In this document: positions 1-8,316 of the stretch, in pieces
Numbering within the stretch: the stretch's first letter is position 1
How the letters are laid out: each line of letters starts with the position of its first letter
Origin: an uncultured Kiritimatiellota bacterium
GTDB taxonomy: Bacteria > Verrucomicrobiota > Kiritimatiellia > RFP12 > DVOR01
Assembly: GCA_944389945.1 (NCBI GenBank)
Contig: CALXOF010000013.1
Location: 1 to 64,000, forward strand
Direction of reading: 5' to 3'
Length of the DNA stretch: 64,000 nucleotides
Position numbers and translations under genes: made by a program
Notes under the pieces: model-generated
Told to the model about the DNA's origin: nothing
The model's database searches: none
Seen by the model: the letters and a program-made list of their open reading frames with translations, nothing else

Positions 1-442
1 GTCAAGAACCCATCCGGGACGCATAGAGCGATATTCAATTCTCAAAGATCAGATGTTTCCGTTTCGTTAGCGGCAAGCGCAGATGGCGTCGCGAAAACAG
101 GGCATATAGTCTCACAATCCCGCCAAAAACGCAAGCACTTTTTTCAAGAAATTTTCAGACCTCGATAAACCATTGATATTTCAACATCCAGAAGCCTTAC
201 ACTCTCCTTACAATCCCCCCGCCCCACAATCTCGCACCTCCCAAAAACCCGAAAAAGGGAGATCACAAAGGTCCACAGAGGCCTTCACAGAGGTTCACAG
301 AGAAGGCTGCCAGAATGAGGAACCGCAGATCCCGCAGATTAAAGCAGATTTGGGGCCGGCTACCGCCGGCAGGACTGCCAGTATGTTGTTAGGAATGGGC
401 TCGCGTCCTCGTAGTCCTATAGGTCCTATGCGTCCTATTGTG
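1..442. other. Gene-free left edge with dispersed repeats
   Basis: No convincing gene. Bases 1-170 are AT-richer and show nothing recognisable. From about 258 there are CACAAAGG/CACAGAGG-type direct repeats, then a family C hairpin repeat (321-381) and a run of GTCCTAT-type units (about 411-440). The ORFs that cross this stretch are shadows of the LRR gene or repeat DNA. Confidence 0.6.
321..381. repeat. Family C hairpin repeat, copy 1
   Basis: Three CGCAGATT-like units are followed by a hairpin (GCCGGC 355-360, loop TACC, GCCGGC 365-370) and the tail CAGGACTGCCAG. The same layout recurs at 1907, 17281, 22010, 22741, 61584 and 62762, each with a different but complementary stem. Confidence 0.8.
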
Positions 443-1852
443 TCACTTGGAGGCTCCAAAAGAAGCTTCAGCCGAGGCTGCTTCTTCAGGCGAGGGGCCA
501 AAGACAATCTCGGTGGGACTATCCTCAAAGGCCTCCGGATGAATCTCGCACGCTTGGTTGAGAATATAGGCGTGCTGTAACTTGCCACAGTCACCAAACG
601 CGCGGTAGCCGATTTCCGTCACGCCGGGAGGGATTCTCACCGAGGTCAAGCCGGAGCAACACTCAAACGCCTTGTCCCCAAGTTCCGTCAAGTTGTCCGG
701 GAGCCTCCCCGAGGCCAATCTGGCACACCCGCTAAACGCACACTCTCCGATTATCGTCACACCTTCCGGGATTCTCACCGAGGTCAGCTTTGCGCAACCT
801 TCAAACGCGCCATTGTAAATTGCCGTCACCCCGTCCGGGATCGCCACCGATGTCAGGTTGACACATCCGCTAAACACACCACCCGTGATTTCCGTCACGC
901 CGGCAGGGATATTCACCGAGGTCAGACGCGCGCAACCCTCAAACACACCGGGGCCGATACGCTTCACGCTGTCTGGAATCGTCACAGCGGTCAATCCGGC
1001 GCAACCGGCAAACGCGAACGCGCCAATCGTCGCCACGCCCTCCGGGATTGTATAGGCGACAGTCGAGATGGGAACATGAAGCAATTCACCTCCATCTGCG
1101 GACATCAATACACCTTCCGGAGTGGACCTGTAAGCAGGATTTCCCTCTTCGACAAACACCGCGCCACATCCTGTAAACACGCCCAAACCGATGCTCTTCA
1201 CGCTGGCCGGAAGGGTCACCGCGCTCAGACTGCTACACCCCTCAAACACACAGCTCCCGAGCGCCGTCACACGGTTTGGGAGTCTTGCCGAGACCAGACT
1301 CCTGCACCCGCTAAATGCGTTGGATGCGATTATCGTCACACTATCCGGGATGGTTATCGAAGTCAACCTGCTGCATCCCTCAAAAGCACGTTCCCCAATT
1401 ATCGTCATGCCCTCTGGGATTGTCACCGCGGTCAGACCGCTGCACCCATAAAACGCACCGTTCCAAATCGCAGTCACACTCGCCGGGAGTGTCACCGAGG
1501 TCAAGCTCGTGCACCCAATGAAAACGCCGGCCTCGACTTCCGTCACACCTTCTGGGATTGCCACTGATTTTAGGCTGGAGCAATCCGTAAACGCACTGCA
1601 CCCGATTCTCCTCACACTGTCCGGAATCGTTACCGAGGTCAGGCCGACACACCCCAAAAACGCATGGGCCCCGATTGCCGTCACGCGGCGGCCATTGATG
1701 GCCGAAGGGAGCGTGAGATGCTCGGACGCGTTGGAAACGCCGCTGATTGTGACTCCGTCTGAAGCACTGAAATACGCCCACTGAATCCCGGTGACGGGGT
1801 CGACCCACGTCTCGGGCTCGGTATTGGGTTGGTCATAAAACCACTGTTGCAT
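443..1852 (-). CDS. BspA-type leucine-rich repeat protein
   Basis: This 469-residue protein is built almost entirely of 23-residue BspA/Treponema-type LRRs (LRR_5), with the pattern A-F-x-G-C-x-x-L-x-x-V-x-I-P-x-x-V-x-x-I. About fourteen units fall in two blocks, separated near residues 225-265 by a non-repeat insertion. In characterised bacteria such proteins are surface adhesins or ligand-binding proteins. Here there is no signal peptide and no sorting tail, so the location is unclear. The ATG at 1852 is preceded by GGAG at a good distance. The N-terminal 40 residues (WVDPVTGIQWAYF) form a short cap common in this family. The C-terminus ends in a low-complexity Ala/Ser stretch. Function beyond the fold is inference. 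Confidence 0.9.
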   Translation of the reverse strand: MQQWFYDQPNTEPETWVDPVTGIQWAYFSASDGVTISGVSNASEHLTLPSAINGRRVTAIGAHAFLGCVGLTSVTIPDSVRRIGCSAFTDCSSLKSVAIPEGVTEVEAGVFIGCTSLTSVTLPASVTAIWNGAFYGCSGLTAVTIPEGMTIIGERAFEGCSRLTSITIPDSVTIIASNAFSGCRSLVSARLPNRVTALGSCVFEGCSSLSAVTLPASVKSIGLGVFTGCGAVFVEEGNPAYRSTPEGVLMSADGGELLHVPISTVAYTIPEGVATIGAFAFAGCAGLTAVTIPDSVKRIGPGVFEGCARLTSVNIPAGVTEITGGVFSGCVNLTSVAIPDGVTAIYNGAFEGCAKLTSVRIPEGVTIIGECAFSGCARLASGRLPDNLTELGDKAFECCSGLTSVRIPPGVTEIGYRAFGDCGKLQHAYILNQACEIHPEAFEDSPTEIVFGPSPEEAASAEASFGASK

Positions 1853-1906
1853 GACTAACTCCTACAGATACGATTGAATGATAGAAACACTAAGTGATGA
1901 AAACGC

Positions 1907-1957
1907 TGATTTCGCAGATTTGGGCAGATTTGGGGCCGGCTCCCGCCGGCAGGACGC
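1907..1957. repeat. Family C hairpin repeat, copy 2
   Basis: CGCAGATT-like units are followed by stem GCCGGC (1935-1940), loop TCCC, GCCGGC (1945-1950) and CAGGAC. The loop differs from copy 1 while the stem is kept. Confidence 0.75.
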
Positions 1958-2081
1958 ACGATTGGAAGTTTGGAAGCTTGGAGGTTTGGAAGTTTGGTAA
2001 CGTTGCGCGGCACCCACAAAGGCGCAAAGGCCCCCAACGGACCGCAAAGGGGATTTTAGCTGATTAGCTGAGTGGAAAAGT

Positions 2082-2151
2082 GTGGGGCGTTACCCCACGC
2101 CCCGGCAGGGGGAAACACCCCCTGCACCCGCAGGCACGTCTGCGACGTGCC
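2082..2151. repeat. Family D triple-hairpin repeat, copy 1
   Basis: Three successive hairpins: GTGGGG/CCCCAC (2082-2098), CAGGGGG/CCCCCTG (2106-2124) and GGCACGTC/GACGTGCC (2133-2151). A related copy lies at 9297-9383 and a partial one at 30007-30044. Confidence 0.75.
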
Positions 2152-2200
2152 CAAGAACACTGCAAACCACGCAACGAAAACACTGTCACCCTCCTAATCC

Positions 2201-4453
2201 TCATGCTTTAGTCTTCCCTTCCTTGGGAAATACCTCCGCCACGAGTTCTTCCATGGCCTTGAAGACCACTTTTGGAGAAATGGACTTGAGAGGTTTCTTT
2301 TCTGAAGTGTGCCCTTCATCAACTATTTGGATATACGACTCTTCCCCACTTTGGATGAGCGCAAACGTATGCTTGCCTCCTCCAATATTCCCAGAGGTCG
2401 TAATCCAAGTGCCACTCGCGTCAGTAGGCCATTCCCACTCCCAATTCTGATGCTCATCATAAAACTCATACCACCATTTTACCAAGGAGTCTATGCGATA
2501 AGCGGTCCCATTGTTAAGATTAGCTCGCGTATACAAATAAACATCTGTACACCAAGCGCATTTACTCCAAGTTCGAATCTTGTAACTTTTTCTATCTCTT
2601 CCTGCTACTTTTAACTTATCATTGTCCCATCCAGGATAACATCTATCCAATCGTTCAAGCCACTCCATGCGACGTGGCTCATCGCCTTTCCCCATCTTGC
2701 AATGTTCGACTTGCCATTCGTATCGTTGTTCTGTCGGATACAGCAATGTGTTAAGCGTAGCATTGCCAGCCGCATCCATACAAATTAACTCACATGGAAT
2801 GGACATTTCCAATTCGTGCGACTTTGGCTCATATGCCGCAGCAATCCTCGGAACGAGATCTTCCCTAAGCCACTTCCGACGGAGCTCTTCATTCTCAAAC
2901 TTCCCTGGCTTTTCTGGATTTCCTGCGAAATACATCAAAACGTCTTCAAACTTACCCAATTTATCGTCTGGATTGTCTTCTCTTCCTTCGTTACACTGGC
3001 ACAACAGGAAATTAATTCGCCCCTTTTGCCATGACAAGGCCTCAGCCTTCTCAATGGGATTGCGCCAGTTTTCGTCCTTGAGAAGTTTCAGTTTTTCTGC
3101 CTCTTCCTTGCACTGTTCTTTCGCCACCGAGGTATTCTCCAAGGCAGTTACAAGATCCTCTGCCTCGGCCAGTGAATGAATCAACTTTATCACGCTATCC
3201 AGATTTGCTGACGAGATGGCGGTGTTTTCAAGGATATTATGGATGATTCGCCACCAATCTCTCGGCTCAATCTTCGATTTTAATTTGGCAGGCTCAGATT
3301 TTGCCAAGATATACGCATACGCCAAGCATTCTCCTTCGTACGAAAGCGGGTCGCTTCCGGTCGATTCATTTGCTAAGGCCGTAAGCAACACATTCTCACT
3401 TGGGTCTTGACGTTCCGACTCCCATATCGGATACCACCAAGTATTAATGTCCTCTGGATACCACGATTTTCTCGCTTTTCCATCCTCTTGTTCAGAAGGC
3501 ACACAAACAAGCCACGAAAAACCTTCTTTCAGAAATTGAATAGGCTTTCCTTTCATGAGTCGCTCCCAATCTTCTGCGGGAAGCGCCACGTCTGAATCCT
3601 TTATGGTCTCTCGGACATTATCAATGACAGAGGCTTTTTCTGTCGCCGCCTCATCATCGCGCTCGATATAATGGAGTAAGAGCAAGGTCAACGTCAATCG
3701 GAACATCGCCCGATCGCATCCCTTATTGCCCACAATCTCCCACACCTTGTTGAGCCACGTCCCATCGACAGCACTTTTCCAGGTACTATCATCAGGAGCC
3801 CTTTCATCAATGGCGGCCTTGAGGTTCTCAAAAGGCGTAAGTAGCTTGCCGCGGTCGTTCAATTTGTGATATTCGTCGTCAGCGTCTTCTTTTGTCTCAT
3901 AAACCCAAAAGGTGATGTTCTTGCTCCAATCGTCAGAGGGGAAATCTTCTGGCTTCCTCTCCTCATGGATAGCATCCAATGTCCGGAGCATCCCCATGAT
4001 GGTGGGGTCCCGTTCCCAAGCGGCCAAGAACCACGCTTGATCACGAATCAACTCCGATGGCGGTTTGCCTTGCTTACGCCAATCCGAGCGCTGAGTCACA
4101 ATTTTCTCGCAGAACTCCGCAGACGTCCGTCTTACCTTATATGAGAATTGTTTGAGTCCGTCGACATTCTTCAAGTGGTAAAGATGGAAGAGGAAGAGTG
4201 TCGTCAACCGCTGTTGCCCATCCACAGGAATCCACTGTTGCTCTGCGCCGTTCTCCTGGGCCGCCATGTACACCAAATCAAGGTTCAACGCATTACCCCA
4301 GGCTGCTTCGGTTAAGCGACGAACAAACGCCTTGCGAATATTCTCCGCCTGGACATTGTCACGCCCCTGTGCATAGTCTCGCTGAATCACGGGGACAACA
4401 ATCTTACGCTCCTTAAGCGCGTCTAAAAAAGTCATCAACTTCAACGTAGTCAT
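2201..4453 (-). CDS. DUF262 protein, second gene of a GmrSD-like pair
   Basis: The 750-residue protein has an N-terminal DUF262 (GmrS-type ParB-like NTPase) domain. It shows the IQRDYAQGR segment (residues 23-31) and the signature DGQQRLTTL (78-86). No HNH/DUF1524 motif is visible in the long C-terminal part, which I do not recognise. In GmrSD/SspE systems DUF262 binds and hydrolyses NTP to control a DUF1524 nuclease that cuts modified phage DNA. The partner with DUF1524 is the gene directly upstream (4465-6111), so this is probably an accessory sensor or regulator in the same defence operon. ATG 4453 follows GAGGAGA with a 7-nt spacer. A GTG at 4468 that overlaps the upstream stop is possible but has no such site. 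Base composition is AT-richer than the flanks, which suggests transfer. Confidence 0.82.
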   Translation of the reverse strand: MTTLKLMTFLDALKERKIVVPVIQRDYAQGRDNVQAENIRKAFVRRLTEAAWGNALNLDLVYMAAQENGAEQQWIPVDGQQRLTTLFLFHLYHLKNVDGLKQFSYKVRRTSAEFCEKIVTQRSDWRKQGKPPSELIRDQAWFLAAWERDPTIMGMLRTLDAIHEERKPEDFPSDDWSKNITFWVYETKEDADDEYHKLNDRGKLLTPFENLKAAIDERAPDDSTWKSAVDGTWLNKVWEIVGNKGCDRAMFRLTLTLLLLHYIERDDEAATEKASVIDNVRETIKDSDVALPAEDWERLMKGKPIQFLKEGFSWLVCVPSEQEDGKARKSWYPEDINTWWYPIWESERQDPSENVLLTALANESTGSDPLSYEGECLAYAYILAKSEPAKLKSKIEPRDWWRIIHNILENTAISSANLDSVIKLIHSLAEAEDLVTALENTSVAKEQCKEEAEKLKLLKDENWRNPIEKAEALSWQKGRINFLLCQCNEGREDNPDDKLGKFEDVLMYFAGNPEKPGKFENEELRRKWLREDLVPRIAAAYEPKSHELEMSIPCELICMDAAGNATLNTLLYPTEQRYEWQVEHCKMGKGDEPRRMEWLERLDRCYPGWDNDKLKVAGRDRKSYKIRTWSKCAWCTDVYLYTRANLNNGTAYRIDSLVKWWYEFYDEHQNWEWEWPTDASGTWITTSGNIGGGKHTFALIQSGEESYIQIVDEGHTSEKKPLKSISPKVVFKAMEELVAEVFPKEGKTKA

Positions 4454-4464
4454 GGCAGATCTCC

Positions 4465-6111
4465 TCACTTGTTGTTCTTCAGATACGCATCAATCATTGT
4501 GGCGACAAAGCTTCGATAAAGCTCACCATCACCTTCATCTGTCTCATCCCATTCATCACCTTGTTCTCGCCCCAAAAACCTGGCGAAAGCAAGACGTGTG
4601 CCCAATGGAATAAATCCTTTAATTCTGTCGCGCGGTGCTTCCTCCTTGCCATTGGAAACACCCAGCCACGTCCTTATCCATCCCCGCTTTTTATGAAAAT
4701 CACCTTCCTTAAACTCGGAGTTGATGTCCTTAGGCAAAAGCGCCAAGTTGCCGAAGTCGTTCAGTCCTCCTGCATCTCGAGGATGAATATGCTCAATGCT
4801 CCACGTTGTTTTCTTAAAAACGCCAAAGGGAAAACGCGTCCGCTCCAAACCGTCATGGTCGGTCAAGGCAAGGTTGAAGAGCAAAAGCGCGGATTGGATT
4901 TCATCATTGTTCGATTCATATTTCCAGTCTTCCAAGCAAGAACCCACCGTTGCATCCCCAAAGAGCGCTTCTCGACAAAGGCTCCCGACTTTTGCCTCAA
5001 ACTCACTCCTCCTTATCGCCGTCTTTTCATTCGTAGCCAATGCCAACAATTCCAACAACGTTTCGAACCGAGCCTTCTCATTTGTGGCGCGATTGACCAT
5101 CAAAAAGCCAATAAGGTGATAAAGCCGGAGATTGTCATACCACTCTTCCATCTTACTGAAAATCTTTTTGACATACTCCCAAGCGTCTTCCACTTTGCCA
5201 TTGTCCCCACCCTGTCGGTCCCACAACTCAAAGAGAAAGTCAATGTGGGCTGCTTGGAAGCGAAAAGCGGCTGGGGCTGGATTGACAAAACACCAGAAAT
5301 CGTCATCCTGCAAGCGTTGCTCAATGCGATCCCAATCGTCTGCCGCAAGGACCTGGTCATTGCCCTTCTTCTTGGAAAGAAGTTCGGCCTTGATGAGTTC
5401 GGCGTTGGAGAGGGGGATTTTGCCGGAGTTTAGGCGCGCGAAGATTTCATGCTCGTCCCCCTCCGGTTCATACCACAGGAAGAAGGTTTTTGCCTTTATC
5501 CAAGAGGCAAAGTCCTCTTGATTCACGGCATCCGGTTTTTCGTCTGTTTTCTTTTTCTTTTCTTCCAGCTTTTCTTTCGCCTTCCACATATACCAATAGT
5601 CTGGATTGGTGGCATTCTCTTCGTTCTTCTTTACAATATTCGCGAGAAACTCCTCACTCTTAGGGCGGGTCTCATATTCCAGCGAGAACCCGGGCTCCTG
5701 GCCTAAGACTTTGAGGAGGATGTAGAGCGTGGTCAGGCGTTGCTGGCCATCGATGACACGCCATTGGTGGCCTTTCTTCATGACGACCAACGGTTGAAGA
5801 CAATAGGCTTTCTTTTTATCCATTGCCTCCCAGAGGTCGTCAAAGAGTTGCTCCACTTCCCTTTCACCCCAGCGGTAGCCGCGCTGGTAGGAAGGAATGA
5901 AGAAGGACTTCTTCACAAATCGCCGGGGCCAAGCATGACCTCGTTGCCGCCGAGAGGGAACGAAGGTCGTTGTTTGTCGAATCACGGAGTTCTGCGAATT
6001 GTGAGAACCTCGCGAATAATACGGAATAGAAAAGGACTTGGCGTCCGCAGACAGTTCGCCAATGGTTTTCTTGTAAACCGAGCGGTTGTTTTCGCCAGAA
6101 GTGTTGCTCAT
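4465..6111 (-). CDS. GmrSD-like DUF262-DUF1524 type IV restriction protein
   Basis: The 548-residue protein carries both halves of a GmrSD enzyme. An N-terminal DUF262 has IPSYQRGYRW near residues 72-81 and DGQQRLTTL near 120. A C-terminal DUF1524 His-Me finger nuclease has SIEHIHPRD at about 438-446, followed by the conserved Asn of DFGNLALLP. Known family members (GmrSD, BrxU, SspE) are NTP-dependent endonucleases acting on modified phage DNA. ATG 6111 is chosen because AAAGGA lies 6 nt upstream; an in-frame start at 6168 would fall on the -35 element. The gene is followed after 11 nt by a second DUF262 protein. Two different DUF262 subunits in one operon is less usual than a single fused GmrSD. 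Composition is AT-richer than the neighbours. Confidence 0.88.
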   Translation of the reverse strand: MSNTSGENNRSVYKKTIGELSADAKSFSIPYYSRGSHNSQNSVIRQTTTFVPSRRQRGHAWPRRFVKKSFFIPSYQRGYRWGEREVEQLFDDLWEAMDKKKAYCLQPLVVMKKGHQWRVIDGQQRLTTLYILLKVLGQEPGFSLEYETRPKSEEFLANIVKKNEENATNPDYWYMWKAKEKLEEKKKKTDEKPDAVNQEDFASWIKAKTFFLWYEPEGDEHEIFARLNSGKIPLSNAELIKAELLSKKKGNDQVLAADDWDRIEQRLQDDDFWCFVNPAPAAFRFQAAHIDFLFELWDRQGGDNGKVEDAWEYVKKIFSKMEEWYDNLRLYHLIGFLMVNRATNEKARFETLLELLALATNEKTAIRRSEFEAKVGSLCREALFGDATVGSCLEDWKYESNNDEIQSALLLFNLALTDHDGLERTRFPFGVFKKTTWSIEHIHPRDAGGLNDFGNLALLPKDINSEFKEGDFHKKRGWIRTWLGVSNGKEEAPRDRIKGFIPLGTRLAFARFLGREQGDEWDETDEGDGELYRSFVATMIDAYLKNNK

Positions 6112-6139
6112 GACAAATCCTTTCACAGAAGTTACGGGT

Positions 6140-6168
6140 ATGTTAGCATACAGGGGCAGTGGGGTCAA
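6140..6168 (-). promoter_or_regulatory. Promoter of the DUF262 operon
   Basis: On the minus strand TTGACC (6163-6168) and TAACAT (6140-6145) are separated by exactly 17 nt. The leader to ATG 6111 is about 20-25 nt and contains AAAGGA. Confidence 0.55.
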
Positions 6169-6208
6169 GATTAAGGTGCAGGAGAGGGGGGCGGGAAGGG
6201 GTGTTGGA

Positions 6209-6295
6209 GAAACCCTTAAGGGTACGAGGTGAGACCCTATAGTGGTCGAGGGTCAACCACTATAGTGGTCGGGGGCGGACCACTATAGGGTCTCA
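6209..6295. repeat. Family A palindrome array, copy 1
   Basis: Four palindromic modules in order: ACCCTTAAGGGT, ACCCTATAGTGGT, ACCACTATAGTGGT, ACCACTATAGGGT. Each is two half-sites head to head. Related arrays lie at 39515, 46815 and 63523. The array sits between the DUF262 operon promoter and the end of the DnaE-like gene. Confidence 0.85.
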
Positions 6296-6305
6296 GAAGA
6301 GGGGG

Positions 6306-7595
6306 TCAGGGAGTGGATTTGTAGGTGTTGTGGAGGCGGAGGTAGAGGAGACGATAGGCGAGGAGGGAGCGAGCGAGGGCGTGGGATTTGGGGTAGAGGG
6401 TGGAGGCAAAGAAGAGGAGGTCGTCCCAGAGGCGTCTGACGAGGGCTTTGGGGGCGGTGGGGATGGAATCGGGGGTGGAGGGTTCGTCGGTGAAACCGGG
6501 GAGGAGGGTGCGGAGCGCGGGCAGCGCGGGGCCGAAGGAGGGATTGGCGAGGGCGCCTTTGATGAAGCGGGGGCGGACGCGGCGGAGAGTGGTGTACTTG
6601 TCTTTAAGAAGGGCGCGGAGGGTCACCCAAGCGGTAGCGATATCGAATCCGGCGAGGTCGCGAAGGAGGGTGAGCACTTGTTCCTGCCAGAGGAGGATGC
6701 CGTGGGTCTCGGCGAGGGCGGCGAGCCAGGCGGGACGTGAACCGGCCTCCATCCCCCTGTTGAATGATTCGCCAGCGGCTGGAAGATTGTCGCACTGGGC
6801 ATCGACGGAGGAATGGGGGACGCACTCCGCACGAGCAGAAGGCGTCTTGGCGGGGGTGTTGCGGCGGCGGAGGAAGTCGTTATAGAAGAGGCAGGGGCCG
6901 GGGAGGGTGAGGATGTAGACGAGGGCGAGGTCGTTGAGGGTGCGGGGGCGTATGCCGCGGAGGGCGGCGAGCATGGGGAAAGATTGGAAGGCGGGGATAC
7001 CATCGGTGTTGCCGGTGGCGAAGGCCTTGAAGGTGAGGGGGTCGTCGAGGGGGATGGCGGCGAGGTCAATCGGGTGGCCGACTTTGCGGAAGACGTCGAG
7101 GCGGCGGCGGAGTTCATCGAGAGCGTCTTGGACGGCGCTGTGCTCGGGGGCGTTTTCGTCGTCGATGCCGAGGAGTTGGGCGGTGTCGAGGTCGGTGGCG
7201 TAAGGGATGCGGGCCCATTGGCGAACGTCGATGGCGACCTTGGCGTCGGTCTCGAGGGGGAAGGTGGGGGCGGCGCGGAAGAAGAAGGGCTCGGGGCGGA
7301 GTCCGTGGGCAAGGGGGTCGAGGTCGGTGAGGCCGAGTGCGTAGGCGATGGCGCAGCCGGTGGCGGCACCGCGGCAGGGGGCTATGACGGCCTTGAGCTC
7401 ACGGGCGGAGGCGAAGCGGTTGCACGCAAGGAGAAAGGCTTGGTGCCAGGCCTCGGGTTTGGCGCGGAGCCAGGCGAGCTCCTCGTCGAGTCGGGTGCGG
7501 ACGGCCTCGGGCAAGGGGGAGGGCCAGCGGCGGGCGGCGCCGGCGCGGATGAGGGACTCGAGTTCTTGCAGAGGGGAAGAGGCGGGGGTTGTCAT
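6306..7595 (-). CDS. Truncated DnaE-like protein, probably catalytically dead
   Basis: At 429 residues this is far shorter than DNA polymerase III alpha (about 1100-1200). Several DnaE palm/fingers segments are still in order: RGAATGCAIAYALGLTDLDPL (residues 75-95, DnaE GRGSxAGSLVAYALxITDLDPL), PIDLAAIPLDDPLTF (175-189), ATGNTDGIPAFQS (193-205), LPGP (231-234), HGILLWQEQVL (298-308) and KSHALARSLLAYRLLYLRLH near the end. The PHP domain, beta-binding and OB/tau parts are absent. The catalytic PDxDxDF motif is not present where it belongs (about residues 110-125), and the segment that carries the third Asp in E. coli is missing. So it is probably not a polymerase. ATG 7595 has GGAGAG upstream, one nt after the stop of its partner gene. 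A decayed gene is an alternative, but the frame is open and the conserved blocks are intact. Confidence 0.75.
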   Translation of the reverse strand: MTTPASSPLQELESLIRAGAARRWPSPLPEAVRTRLDEELAWLRAKPEAWHQAFLLACNRFASARELKAVIAPCRGAATGCAIAYALGLTDLDPLAHGLRPEPFFFRAAPTFPLETDAKVAIDVRQWARIPYATDLDTAQLLGIDDENAPEHSAVQDALDELRRRLDVFRKVGHPIDLAAIPLDDPLTFKAFATGNTDGIPAFQSFPMLAALRGIRPRTLNDLALVYILTLPGPCLFYNDFLRRRNTPAKTPSARAECVPHSSVDAQCDNLPAAGESFNRGMEAGSRPAWLAALAETHGILLWQEQVLTLLRDLAGFDIATAWVTLRALLKDKYTTLRRVRPRFIKGALANPSFGPALPALRTLLPGFTDEPSTPDSIPTAPKALVRRLWDDLLFFASTLYPKSHALARSLLAYRLLYLRLHNTYKSTP

Positions 7596-7596
7596 G

Positions 7597-7947
7597 TCAC
7601 TCTCCTTTTTTCACAGACGGTGGGGTGCGGCGGCCCTTCAGGCGGCCTTTCATGAGGCGCCAAGCGGATTTGGGCCAGAGGCGGTGGAAGGTCTCTTCGC
7701 GGGGCCATTGACGGGTGGCGTCCATCAGGGCGAAAGATTGGTGCGGGGGCGGCAGACGGCGGCCGTTCCAGGCCCAGCAAAGGTGACCGAAGATGTGCTC
7801 AAGGTCGACGGCGAGGGCGCCTTCGGTGAAGGGCTTCTCGCGTTCGCCGCGGATCGTTTCGTCAACTGCCTCAGTGAGCTCACGCAGGGACCAGAGCGCC
7901 TCGTGGAGGTCGGCCGCGACGGTGGGCCAATCGATGTCTCGTTTCAT
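7597..7947 (-). CDS. Hypothetical partner of the DnaE-like protein
   Basis: I do not recognise this 116-residue protein. The N-terminal half is acidic and helical, the C-terminal 30 residues are strongly basic (RLMKGRLKGRRTPPSVKKG), and Trp is frequent. ATG 7947 is preceded by AGAGGA. The stop is one base before the start of the DnaE-like gene, so the two are co-transcribed and probably translationally coupled. Function is unknown; the context suggests a protein acting with the DnaE-like product. Confidence 0.7.
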   Translation of the reverse strand: MKRDIDWPTVAADLHEALWSLRELTEAVDETIRGEREKPFTEGALAVDLEHIFGHLCWAWNGRRLPPPHQSFALMDATRQWPREETFHRLWPKSAWRLMKGRLKGRRTPPSVKKGE

Positions 7948-8123
7948 GGGGTTCCTCTCTATTCAGACCAATCAGACAAGAGGGAAAATAACACCACATC
8001 CGACGCTTTGGCAAGCGCTTTTCGCGAAAGGGTCGGTTTTTGCTCAAAAAGGGGTGTTAGCACCCTCGTAGCCGCTTAATAGACTGCCCCACCCTGCCGG
8101 CGCAAAACCTCGCGCATGGGGAT

Positions 8124-8183
8124 GGGGCGGCGTTGCCGCCCCCGGAGAACGGAAAACGGAGAACGGAACGCCCCTGCGGGGCG
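8124..8183. repeat. Family B covarying hairpin repeat, copy 1
   Basis: Hairpin GGGGCGGC/GCCGCCCC (8124-8142), a GGAGAACGGAAAACGG spacer, then hairpin CGCCCC/GGGGCG (8169-8183). Same architecture as ten other copies in the window. Confidence 0.85.
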
Positions 8184-8298
8184 ACAAGCGAAAGCATTGT
8201 GCAGGGCGCACTAACGTACGCCATCCTAGTCGTCCTATAGGTCCTATTGCCTTGCTTTCCAATCAGCCAATCAGCTAAATGCAGGGGCGGAGGGGGTG

Positions 8299-8307
8299 TG
8301 GTACAAT
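8299..8307 (+). promoter_or_regulatory. Extended -10 box just before the HAD start
   Basis: TGG-TACAAT (8299-8307) ends 9 nt before ATG 8317, so the transcript would have almost no 5' leader. Confidence 0.55.
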
Positions 8308-8316
8308 TCGGGGCCT

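Larger units (their letters stand above)
1853..2200. other. Intergenic repeat cluster
   Basis: No gene. It holds a family C hairpin repeat (1907-1957), a GGAAGTTTGGAGGTTTGG-type tract (about 1961-2000), a CGCAAAGG-type tract, a GCTGATTAGCTGA unit and a triple-hairpin family D repeat (2082-2151). Confidence 0.65.
7948..8316. other. Intergenic region with hairpin repeats
   Basis: No gene seen. It contains family B hairpin repeat copy 1 (8124-8183), a GTCCTAT run (about 8226-8250), an AATCAGCCAATCAGC unit and, at its right end, the extended -10 box of the HAD gene. Confidence 0.6.

Noticed and set aside
173-580. 135-residue plus-strand ORF at the left edge
   Set aside because: It is composed of translated repeat units and the antisense of the LRR gene end; no ribosome site.
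600-1700. 69-nt DNA repeats across the LRR gene
   Set aside because: They are the coding units of the BspA-type LRRs and keep the frame; not a CRISPR or independent repeat.
6209-6295. Rho-independent terminators within family A arrays
   Set aside because: Palindromes are short, occur in series without loops or U-tracts, and contain TATA centres; a protein-binding array is a better fit.
6813-7655. Long plus-strand ORF over the DnaE-like gene
   Set aside because: Low-complexity Gly/Glu/Val protein typical of the antisense of a GC-rich gene; no start signal. The same holds for long shadows at 10893-12914, 13375-15903, 47418-49370, 52276-53847, 58067-59440 and 59495-61066.
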